A stretch of 64,000 nt of DNA from assembly GCF_001187905.1 (NCBI RefSeq), contig NZ_LGIS01000014.1, forward strand, positions 514,897 to 578,896, given 5' to 3'. The notes beneath the pieces are model-generated. The model saw nothing but the letters and a program-made list of their open reading frames with translations. It was not told the origin of the DNA and did not search any database. Position 1 is the first letter of the stretch; every line of letters starts with the position of its first letter. Source of the stretch: Pantoea sp. RIT-PI-b (lineage in GTDB: Bacteria > Pseudomonadota > Gammaproteobacteria > Enterobacterales > Enterobacteriaceae). The position numbers and the translations under genes are program-made. Shown here piece by piece: positions 57,309 through 64,000 of the stretch.

Positions 57309-59027
57309 TTACTTGTTGAGGGCTTTCGCCAGGAAGTCGACGATGTCGTGCTGCTTGATCATCTGCTTCTCGCTGGCGGTACGCGCCTTGTACTCAATCT
57401 CTTGGTTATCGAGATTACGATCGCCAATCACGATGGTGTGCGGCACGCCAATCAGCTCCATATCCGCGAACATCACGCCTGGACGCTCTTTGCGATCGTC
57501 CAGAATTACGTCGATGCCTTTAGCACGCAGCGTGTTGTACAGCTCTTCTGCCAGCTGTTGTACACGGAAAGATTTATGCATGTTCATTGGCAAAATGGCG
57601 ACTTCGAACGGCGCCAGCGCCGCAGGCCAGATGATGCCGCGCTCATCGTTGTTCTGCTCAATCGCTGCCGCCACCACGCGCGTGATACCGATGCCGTAGC
57701 AACCCATAGTCATCACCTGGTTACGGCCATCTTCGCCCTGTACCGCCGCTTTCATCGCTTCGGAGTACTTGGTACCCAGCTGGAAGATGTGGCCAACTTC
57801 AATACCGCGTTTAATCTGCAGCGTGCCTTTACCGTCCGGGCTTGGATCACCTTCGACCACGTTACGGATATCTTCCACGCGCGGTTCTGGTAGATCGCGT
57901 CCCCAGTTGATGCCGCTCAAATGCTTACCATCGATGTTCGCGCCCGCACAGAAGTCGCTGGTTTTCGCCACGGTACGATCGGCGATCACTGGCAGAGTCA
58001 AACCAACCGGACCGAGTGAACCTGGGCCTGCGCCTAACAATGCGCGAATCTCTTCTTCGCTTGCCATCTCCAGCGGTTCAGCCACGATATCCAGCTTTTC
58101 GGCTTTGATTTCGTTCAGCTGATGATCGCCGCGCAGCAGCAGGGCAACCAGCGTGTGGCCGCTCTCTTCGGTGGCTTTGACGAACAGCGTCTTGACGGTT
58201 TTCTCGATCGGCAACTGATGTTGTTCAACCAATTCAGCAATGGTTTTCGCGTTCGGCGTATCGAACTGCGTCATCGCCTGTGTGGCCTGTGGACGTTCAC
58301 CAGCCGGCGCTAAGGCTTCAGCTTTTTCAATGTTGGCCGCGTAATCCGATTCGCTGGAGAAGATCACGTCATCTTCACCGCTCAGCGCCAATACCTGGAA
58401 CTCGTGTGAGGCGCTGCCACCGATAGAACCGGTATCGGCCTGTACGGCACGGAAATCCAGCCCCATGCGGCTGAAGCTTTGGCTGTAGGCGCGGTACATC
58501 GCGTCGTAAGTTTCCTGCAGCGACTCCTGCGTGGTATGGAACGAGTAAGCATCTTTCATGATGAACTCGCGTGAACGCATCACACCAAAACGCGGGCGTA
58601 CTTCATCGCGGAATTTGGTTTGGATCTGATACAGGTTGAGCGGCAGCTGCTTGTAAGAGCTCAGCTCGTTGCGGATCAAATCGGTCACCACTTCTTCGTG
58701 GGTTGGACCCAACACGAATGGACGCTCATGACGATCTTTAATGCGCAGCAGTTCCGGGCCGTACTGCTCCCAACGGCCACTCTCTTCCCACAAATCGGCA
58801 GGCTGAACCACCGGCATGGAGATCTCAATCGCGCCGGCGTTGTTCATCTCTTCACGCACGATGTTTTCAACTTTTCGCAGCACGCGAATACCGGTCGGCA
58901 ACCAGGTATAGAGACCCGAAGCCAGTTTGCGGATCATGCCGGCGCGCAGCATCAGCTGGTGGCTGATCACTTCTGCATCGGAAGGTGTCTCCTTCAGAGT
59001 GGAGAGCAGATATTGAGTAGTACGCAT
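57309..59027 (-). CDS. proS: Prolyl-tRNA synthetase
   Basis: A 572-residue class II synthetase of bacterial type. The start [20 protein letters not shown], motif 2 region [26 protein letters not shown] (about 140-165) and motif 3 [18 protein letters not shown] (about 445) are visible. The YbaK-like editing insertion occupies about 225-405. A C-terminal anticodon-binding domain follows. Length matches E. coli. Confidence 0.97.
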   Translation of the reverse strand: MRTTQYLLSTLKETPSDAEVISHQLMLRAGMIRKLASGLYTWLPTGIRVLRKVENIVREEMNNAGAIEISMPVVQPADLWEESGRWEQYGPELLRIKDRHERPFVLGPTHEEVVTDLIRNELSSYKQLPLNLYQIQTKFRDEVRPRFGVMRSREFIMKDAYSFHTTQESLQETYDAMYRAYSQSFSRMGLDFRAVQADTGSIGGSASHEFQVLALSGEDDVIFSSESDYAANIEKAEALAPAGERPQATQAMTQFDTPNAKTIAELVEQHQLPIEKTVKTLFVKATEESGHTLVALLLRGDHQLNEIKAEKLDIVAEPLEMASEEEIRALLGAGPGSLGPVGLTLPVIADRTVAKTSDFCAGANIDGKHLSGINWGRDLPEPRVEDIRNVVEGDPSPDGKGTLQIKRGIEVGHIFQLGTKYSEAMKAAVQGEDGRNQVMTMGCYGIGITRVVAAAIEQNNDERGIIWPAALAPFEVAILPMNMHKSFRVQQLAEELYNTLRAKGIDVILDDRKERPGVMFADMELIGVPHTIVIGDRNLDNQEIEYKARTASEKQMIKQHDIVDFLAKALNK

Positions 59028-59116
59028 TGATTACGATTCCAGTTATACGGAAGGAAACTGACAAAATTTTTCTGGCGGCTAGTGTACCAGCGAGATCAAT
59101 CACTCAAAAGCGAGTT

Positions 59117-59824
59117 TTAGCGTGGATCGAGGGCGATCACTTCGGTTCCCGCGTCATCAATGCGCCAGCGCACATTAAAGTCGAGTAGCCACGCGGCATA
59201 TTCGCGATCCTGCGTCTCACCTTTACGATATGCTGGGCGCGGATCCTGCGCCAGCACGTCGGTGATAAACCGCGCCAGCTGGGGATAGGTTTTCTGCTGC
59301 TGTTGAAGCTGGCTCTGCGCCAGTGGCGAAAAGCGTACCGGCATAGTGGCATCCGGAGCGGCTTGCGCAAAGCCGGCACGCGCATCCGGTAACGCCTCGG
59401 CAAACGGCAGATAGGGTTTGATATCCACCACCGGCGTACCATCGACTAAATCAAGGCTGCCGAGCTGCAAGATCACTTGCTGCTTCTCGCAGCGAATACC
59501 TTTTAACTCAACCAGCGACATGCCGATGGGATTGGGACGGAAGGTCGACCGTGTGGCGAACACTCCCATACGCGCATTGCCACCGAGGCGCGGTGGACGC
59601 ACCGTTGGACGCCAGCCACCCTCCATCGTTTGGTGAAAGACGAACAGTACCCACAGATGGCTAAAGTCTTCGAGACCGCGTACCGCTTCCGGTTGATTGT
59701 AGGGCGGCAACAGATGCAACTCGCCGCCACCATCCTGCACCAGACCGGGCTGGCGCGGGACGGCAAATTTCTCTTTCCACGGTGAGCGAATCACGCCGAT
59801 TTGCGCGAAGGCAAACTCACTCAT
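59117..59824 (-). CDS. trmO: tRNA-Thr (m6)t6A37 methyltransferase TrmO
   Basis: An SAM-dependent methylase of threonylcarbamoyladenosine 37 (formerly YaeB/TsaA), 235 residues. IGVIRSPWKEKFAVPRQPG at the start, HLWVLFVFH, and RPPRLGGNARMGVFATRSTFRPNPIGMS carry the family motifs. The ATG at 59824 overlaps the rcsF stop as ATGA; a longer reading from 59902 lies inside rcsF and is not used. Confidence 0.94.
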   Translation of the reverse strand: MSEFAFAQIGVIRSPWKEKFAVPRQPGLVQDGGGELHLLPPYNQPEAVRGLEDFSHLWVLFVFHQTMEGGWRPTVRPPRLGGNARMGVFATRSTFRPNPIGMSLVELKGIRCEKQQVILQLGSLDLVDGTPVVDIKPYLPFAEALPDARAGFAQAAPDATMPVRFSPLAQSQLQQQQKTYPQLARFITDVLAQDPRPAYRKGETQDREYAAWLLDFNVRWRIDDAGTEVIALDPR

Positions 59825-60222
59825 TGATTGGAGACTTTCAGGGCGGAGCCCTGGCAAATGGCCTGGCGATAACATCCCGGCGTGCTGGTGACAATTTCGC
59901 ACTTATGCAGCAATACCGCATTGGCTTTCATGCCGGCCGCTCTGATCTGCAAGCGTTTACGCGCGGTGTTGATATTCGGCGGTGAATCCTGGCTGCTGTT
60001 TTGGCAATCTTCAGCGGAGACTTCGCCTAAATCGCGGAACGGATTGCTGACCAAATCGGTCGCATCGGTGTAAATCTTCACCGGCGCAGGACGTGGTGTC
60101 GGTTTGCGTTCTGGCTCGCTGGATGCCTGCTGCGGACGAGAAGGAGCACTGCTTATCGGGTGATATTCACGCACGCACCCGGTTAGCATCAATGCCAACA
60201 AGCAGAGCGGTAAAAAACGCAT
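59821..60222 (-). CDS. rcsF: Outer-membrane lipoprotein RcsF
   Basis: A sensor of the Rcs envelope-stress phosphorelay, 133 residues. Lipobox LTGC with Cys near residue 16, a Pro/Arg-rich linker (about 24-48), then a folded domain with four Cys that form two disulfides (EDCQNS, HKCEIV, PGCYRQAIC). It interacts with BamA, whose gene is in the left flank. It is translationally coupled to trmO. Confidence 0.94.
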   Translation of the reverse strand: MRFLPLCLLALMLTGCVREYHPISSAPSRPQQASSEPERKPTPRPAPVKIYTDATDLVSNPFRDLGEVSAEDCQNSSQDSPPNINTARKRLQIRAAGMKANAVLLHKCEIVTSTPGCYRQAICQGSALKVSNQ

Positions 60223-60302
60223 GGCAACATCCTCAAGTAATAAAAAGTGGCGTTATTGAAACAAGGACGACAATAAATAACAAGTCAGGTGCAATTTATG
60301 GC

Positions 60303-60328
60303 AAAAGAAAGGGCGGCCGAAGCCGCCC
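60303..60328 (-). terminator. Rho-independent terminator after metQ
   Basis: On the minus strand GGGCGGC-TTCG-GCCGCCC followed by TTTCTTTT, 22 bp after the metQ stop. It ends the metNIQ transcript. Confidence 0.88.
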
Positions 60329-60350
60329 TGCATGGCATGAAAGGTAAAAA

Positions 60351-61166
60351 TTACCAGCCTTTCACTGCACCGCCGTTGAAGATCTTGTTGGCCGCTTCAG
60401 ACACTTCGTCTGATTGGTAGGCTTGAACAAATTTCTTCACGTTCTCAGCGTCTTTGTTATCTTCACGGCTAACGATCAGGTTCACATACGGTGAATCTTT
60501 GTCTTCCACGAAGATGCCATCTTTCGCTGGCGTCAGGCCAATCTGGCTAGCGTAAGTGGTGTTGATCACCGCCAACGCGATTTGCTGATCGTCCAGGGAA
60601 CGTGGCAGTTGCGGCGCTTCCAGCTCAACAATCTTCAGGTTTTTCGGGTTCCCGACGATATCCAGCGAGGTAGGCAGCAGACCCACGCCGTCTTTCAATT
60701 TGATCAGGCCCACTTTCTGCAGCAGCAGCAATGAACGACCCAGGTTAGTGGGATCGTTCGGGATAGCGACCTGTGCACCGTTCTGCAGTTCATCCAGTGA
60801 TTTGATTTTCTTCGAGTAGCCCGCGATTGGGTAAACGAAGGTGTTCGCTACGATAGCCAGCTTGTAACCACGATCTTTAATTTGCTGATCGAGATACGGC
60901 TTGTGCTGGAAGGCGTTAACGTCGATATCACCTTTGCTCAGCGCTTCGTTAGGCAGCACGTAATCGTTAAAGGTGACCAGCTCAACATCGAGGCCATATT
61001 TTTCTTTGGCAACTTTCACCGCAGTTTCCGCAACCTGCTGCTCAGCACCCACGATCACACCCACTTTAATGTGGTTTGGATCTTTTGCTTTTTGATCGCA
61101 TCCTGCCAGCGCAATTGCGCCAATCAGAGCACCCACAGCGGCAATCTTTTTAAATGTAAAAGACAT
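60351..61166 (-). CDS. metQ: D/L-methionine-binding lipoprotein MetQ
   Basis: The substrate-binding lipoprotein of the methionine ABC importer, 271 residues. The signal peptide ends in the lipobox LAGC (Cys near 23). KVGVIVGAEQQVAETA and VNAFQHKPYLDQQI match the NlpA/MetQ family. Third gene of metNIQ, 37 bp after metI. Confidence 0.96.
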   Translation of the reverse strand: MSFTFKKIAAVGALIGAIALAGCDQKAKDPNHIKVGVIVGAEQQVAETAVKVAKEKYGLDVELVTFNDYVLPNEALSKGDIDVNAFQHKPYLDQQIKDRGYKLAIVANTFVYPIAGYSKKIKSLDELQNGAQVAIPNDPTNLGRSLLLLQKVGLIKLKDGVGLLPTSLDIVGNPKNLKIVELEAPQLPRSLDDQQIALAVINTTYASQIGLTPAKDGIFVEDKDSPYVNLIVSREDNKDAENVKKFVQAYQSDEVSEAANKIFNGGAVKGW

Positions 61167-61203
61167 ATCCCTTCCTTAATAGAGGACTATTGATGTTGCT
61201 TGC

Positions 61204-61857
61204 TTACTTATGGGACACAGCACGCACGATGCGGTCGCCACAGAATTGGATTAAATACACCAGAACAACCAGCAGGATCAGCACGGTATTCATCACGGTG
61301 GCGTTATAGCCGATGTAACCATACTGGTAGCCAATCTGGCCCAAACCGCCCGCGCCAACTGCTCCGCCCATGGCAGAGTAGCCGACCAGCGTAATCAGAG
61401 TAATTGTAGCGGCATTCACCAGACCCGGCAGGGCTTCTGGCAGCAGGACTTTACGCACAATCTGCAGCGGGGTGGCGCCCATGGCGCGGGAGGCCTCGAT
61501 CAAACCGGTTGGCAGCTCGAGCAGTGCGTTCTCAACCATACGTGCAATAAATGGCGCGGCCCCAACAGTCAGCGGCACGATGGCGGCTTGCAAACCAATG
61601 GACGTGCCGACGATGGCGCGAGTGAAGGGAATCATCCACACCAATAAGATAATGAATGGAATCGAACGGAAGATATTCACCAGCGCTGACAGCACGCGAT
61701 AGAGCGCATTGTTAGCCAGAATCTGACCCGGGCGCGTAACATACAGCAGCACGCCTACCGGCAGACCGAGGACAAAACCAAAGAAACCGGAGACAAAGGT
61801 CATCATCAGCGTTTCCCAGACGCCACGCGTCAGTAACCACATCATCGCTTCAGACAT
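61204..61857 (-). CDS. metI: Methionine ABC transporter permease MetI
   Basis: A 217-residue inner-membrane permease with five predicted spans. The EAA coupling motif is in [24 protein letters not shown] (about residues 122-145). It overlaps the metN end by eight bases. Confidence 0.96.
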   Translation of the reverse strand: MSEAMMWLLTRGVWETLMMTFVSGFFGFVLGLPVGVLLYVTRPGQILANNALYRVLSALVNIFRSIPFIILLVWMIPFTRAIVGTSIGLQAAIVPLTVGAAPFIARMVENALLELPTGLIEASRAMGATPLQIVRKVLLPEALPGLVNAATITLITLVGYSAMGGAVGAGGLGQIGYQYGYIGYNATVMNTVLILLVVLVYLIQFCGDRIVRAVSHK

Positions 61858-62881
61858 AACCTAGCACCTCTACTTTCACATGATTTTCTTTCAGCCAGGC
61901 AATTGCGGCTTGGGTATCTGTTTCACTGCCATCCATTTCGGCTAACATGATGCCGAACTTCACGCCGCCGGCGTAATCCATCTGCGCGCTAATAATATTG
62001 TTATTCACGTTAAAGCGACGTGCCGCCTCAGACAGCAGCGGAGCATCGACTGACTTACCGGTGAACTCCAGACGCAGCAGGGGCACGCTTTCGGCGGAGG
62101 CCTGTGGCGCCATGCGCTGCTGATAGTCGTCCGGGATATCCAGATGCAGCGTGGATTGGATGAACTGCTGCGCCAGCGGTGTTTTTGGATGGGAGAACAC
62201 TTCGCTTACGCTATCTTTCTCGATCAGCTCACCATTGCTGATTACCGCAACCTGATCGCAGATGCGTTTCACCACATCCATTTCGTGGGTGATCAATAGA
62301 ATGGTAATACCGAGACGGCGGTTGATGTCTTTCAGCAACTCCAGAATGGAACGCGTTGTGGCCGGATCCAGCGCGCTGGTGGCTTCATCACACAGCAGCA
62401 CCTTCGGATTACTTGCCAGCGCGCGCGCAATCGCTACACGCTGCTTTTGTCCGCCAGAGAGATTCGCCGGCCAGCTATCATGCTTGTCGGATAAACCCAC
62501 CAATTCAAGTAACTCGGTTACGCGCTTTTTAATCTGCTCGCGAGAGAGGTTGCCTAATTCCAGTGGCAGCGCCACGTTGCCGGACACCGTGCGCGAGTTC
62601 ATCAAGTTAAAGTGCTGGAAGATCATGCCAATCTGGCGGCGTGCCAGTGTTAATTGGCCTGAAGAGAGGGTTGTCAACTCCTGGCCATCAACCAGTACGC
62701 GACCGGATGTTGGGCGTTCGAGCAGATTGACGCAGCGAATCAATGTACTTTTACCGGCACCGGATGAACCGATGACGCCATAAATCTGTCCAGCAGGCAC
62801 ATGCAGGCTGACGTTCGACAGTGCCTGAATGCTGCGTGAACCTTGCTGGAACACTTTGGTGATATTTTCGAGTTTAATCAT
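61850..62881 (-). CDS. metN: Methionine ABC transporter ATPase MetN
   Basis: A 343-residue ATPase. Walker [10 protein letters not shown] (about 38-46), signature NLSGGQKQR (about 140) and Walker [12 protein letters not shown] (about 161-171) are intact. The C-terminal 95 residues form the NIL ACT-like domain through which methionine inhibits transport. First gene of metNIQ. Confidence 0.97.
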   Translation of the reverse strand: MIKLENITKVFQQGSRSIQALSNVSLHVPAGQIYGVIGSSGAGKSTLIRCVNLLERPTSGRVLVDGQELTTLSSGQLTLARRQIGMIFQHFNLMNSRTVSGNVALPLELGNLSREQIKKRVTELLELVGLSDKHDSWPANLSGGQKQRVAIARALASNPKVLLCDEATSALDPATTRSILELLKDINRRLGITILLITHEMDVVKRICDQVAVISNGELIEKDSVSEVFSHPKTPLAQQFIQSTLHLDIPDDYQQRMAPQASAESVPLLRLEFTGKSVDAPLLSEAARRFNVNNNIISAQMDYAGGVKFGIMLAEMDGSETDTQAAIAWLKENHVKVEVLGYV

Positions 62882-62972
62882 TAGGTTATTTATTATCGTG
62901 TTGCATGGTCCGTGGTGTATCGGGCTTCGCTCAGCAGTGCTGCGCGAAATTTGAATGGATGTTAAGGCATCC

Positions 62973-62980
62973 AGACGGCT
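62973..62980 (-). promoter_or_regulatory. Possible MetJ box upstream of metN
   Basis: AGACGGCT matches the met-box consensus AGACGTCT at seven of eight positions, with degenerate neighbours AGGCATCC and AAATCAAT in the 8-bp phase. MetJ control of metN is known in E. coli; here it is inferred. Confidence 0.5.
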
Positions 62981-63068
62981 AAATCAATCGAAGTCATTCA
63001 ATCTGCCATTCTCTCGCTATACGCAATCATGCGATACTTAGCGACACCTTTTCAGCAGGAGTTTCTAC

Positions 63069-63629
63069 GTGGCGAACAAAGTCCCGGCTATTTTTCTGGA
63101 TCGTGATGGCACCTTGAATGTCGATCACGGCTATGTTCATGAAATCGATAATTTCGAATTTATTGATGGCACCATCGAAGCGCTACAGGCGCTGAAGAAG
63201 ATGGGCTATGCGCTGGTGCTGGTGACCAATCAGTCGGGCATTGCGCGGGGGATGTTTACCGAAGATCAGTTTATGCAGCTCACCGAATGGATGGACTGGT
63301 CACTGGCCGATCGGGATGTTGATCTGGATGGCATCTATTTCTGCCCACATTTACCCGATGCAACAGTAGAAGAATATCGCCAGCAGTGTGATTGCCGTAA
63401 GCCGCAGCCAGGCATGTTGCTTTCGGCGCAGCAGCATCTGGATATCGATATGGCTTCTTCTTATATGGTAGGTGACAAAATAGAAGATATGCAGGCGGCA
63501 CAAGCGGCAGGTGTTGGTACAAAAGTGTTGGTACGTAGCGGTAAGCCGGTAACGGCAGAAGGTGAAGCCGCGGCGGATTGGGTAATTAATAGTCTGGCAG
63601 AACTACCTTCACGCATTAAAAAGGCCTAA
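63069..63629 (+). CDS. gmhB: D-glycero-beta-D-manno-heptose-1,7-bisphosphate 7-phosphatase
   Basis: An HAD phosphatase of ADP-heptose synthesis for the LPS inner core, 186 residues. The catalytic pair is in [14 protein letters not shown] (Asp at 11 and 13), with TNQSGIARG and [12 protein letters not shown] as motifs II and IV. A zinc loop is formed by CPHLP and CDCRKPQ. The GTG start has an AGGAG site. It leads into the ribosomal RNA promoter as in E. coli rrnH. Confidence 0.95.
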   Translation: MANKVPAIFLDRDGTLNVDHGYVHEIDNFEFIDGTIEALQALKKMGYALVLVTNQSGIARGMFTEDQFMQLTEWMDWSLADRDVDLDGIYFCPHLPDATVEEYRQQCDCRKPQPGMLLSAQQHLDIDMASSYMVGDKIEDMQAAQAAGVGTKVLVRSGKPVTAEGEAAADWVINSLAELPSRIKKA

Positions 63630-63684
63630 AAACGGTCGTTTTGTGCAAATTTCAATCGAACGGCAAAAAAGTTGAAATTTGCAC

Positions 63685-63712
63685 TTGTCACCTCTGAATA
63701 ACTCCCTATAAT
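63685..63712 (+). promoter_or_regulatory. Ribosomal RNA promoter P1
   Basis: TTGTCA and TATAAT are 16 bp apart, preceded by an A/T-rich UP-like stretch and followed by the GCGCCACCACTGA start region typical of enterobacterial rrn P1. Confidence 0.9.
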
Positions 63713-63805
63713 GCGCCACCACTGAGACGGCAAAGCGGCAACGCGGGCGGCTCAGCAGGGAGTGAAGAAATTCATCCCGCCGGATGAAAGCGCTGAAAAA
63801 AGTGT

Positions 63806-63833
63806 TTGACTCTGAAGGAGGAAAGCGTAATAT
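63806..63833 (+). promoter_or_regulatory. Ribosomal RNA promoter P2
   Basis: TTGACT and TAATAT separated by 16 bp, about 120 bp after P1, as in E. coli rrn operons. Confidence 0.88.
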
Positions 63834-63872
63834 ACGCCACCCCGCGACAGGCGGTTAACCCGCTGCTCGCAA

Positions 63873-63889
63873 CGCTCTTTAACAATTTA
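63873..63889 (+). promoter_or_regulatory. rrn antitermination boxA
   Basis: CGCTCTTTAACAATTTA matches the boxA consensus TGCTCTTTAACAATTTA at all but the first base; it recruits NusB/NusE antitermination factors. Confidence 0.88.
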
Positions 63890-64000
63890 TCAGACAATCT
63901 GTGTGGGCACTCGCAGGATTGATATCAGCGTCTCCGGACGCAAAAAAATATCAAGTCTCACGAGTGAACACATAATGAAATTCATTATGACGTTTTACAG

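Larger units (their letters stand above)
63719..64000 (+). other. rRNA operon leader region (16S gene lies beyond the window)
   Basis: After P1 come P2, boxA and the boxB/boxC region with RNase III stem sequence. No open reading frame is present. The 16S coding part is not reached by base 64000. Confidence 0.85.

Noticed and set aside
63841..64000. Start of the 16S rRNA gene
   Set aside because: Only leader sequence (boxA and following) is visible; the conserved 16S 5' end is not reached.

Overview
The window is a stretch of enterobacterial chromosome, most likely Erwiniaceae (Pantoea-like), carrying a complete prophage of about 36.4 kb. The host call rests on gene order and protein similarity recalled from Escherichia coli. 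The left flank runs dxr-uppS-cdsA-rseP-bamA-skp-lpxD-fabZ-lpxA-lpxB-rnhB-dnaE-accA-ldcC-yaeR-tilS-(c-type cytochrome)-rof. The right flank runs yaeP-arfB-proS-trmO-rcsF-metQIN-gmhB and ends in the promoter and leader of a ribosomal RNA operon. Compared with E. coli, yaeQ and nlpE are missing and a periplasmic cytochrome c gene is present after tilS.

Left flank (1-20071): a cell-envelope and fatty-acid supercluster in tightly packed order. It covers isoprenoid carrier lipid, CDP-diacylglycerol, regulated proteolysis, outer-membrane protein assembly, lipid A and acetyl-CoA carboxylase, with the replicative polymerase and RNase HII embedded in it. Lysine decarboxylase, a VOC protein, TilS, a cytochrome c and the Rho inhibitor Rof follow.

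Prophage (20065-56466): it is bounded by an 8-bp direct repeat (TCAACATA on the + strand) that contains the rof start codon. Rejoining the outer sequences rebuilds a normal yaeP-rof overlap, so the element inserted inside that operon. The integrase is a large serine recombinase, uncommon for enterobacterial temperate phages. The left arm (20.1-31.2 kb) holds small unknown genes, HNH proteins, two lipoproteins, a YdiV-like degenerate EAL protein and a translationally coupled three-gene operon (dual OB-like, DUF488, DUF4326). It also has a roughly 1-kb non-coding region with 20-bp-period iterons and many hairpins. I recognise no CI-like repressor and no replication proteins. The right arm (31.2-53 kb) is a long-tailed-phage late operon: lambda-type terminase, gpW-like protein, portal, a protease-capsid fusion, tail genes including a tail-tube/fibre fusion, a G/GT frameshift pair, tape measure, gpM/L/K/J-like tip genes and lysis genes. 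Reverse-oriented cargo genes sit inside and after it.

The strongest unexplained signal is the word GTAC, especially the palindrome AGTACT. It is heavily over-represented through the core phage genes in all three reading frames and in non-coding DNA. It falls to host level or to zero in the cargo genes and in the receptor-binding part of the fibre.

Right flank (56443-64000): yaeP with a phage-altered C-terminus, ribosome rescue factor arfB, proS, trmO-rcsF, the methionine ABC importer, gmhB and the rrn promoter region. All counts quoted are hand counts on the sequence. Family names come from remembered motifs, not from searches.
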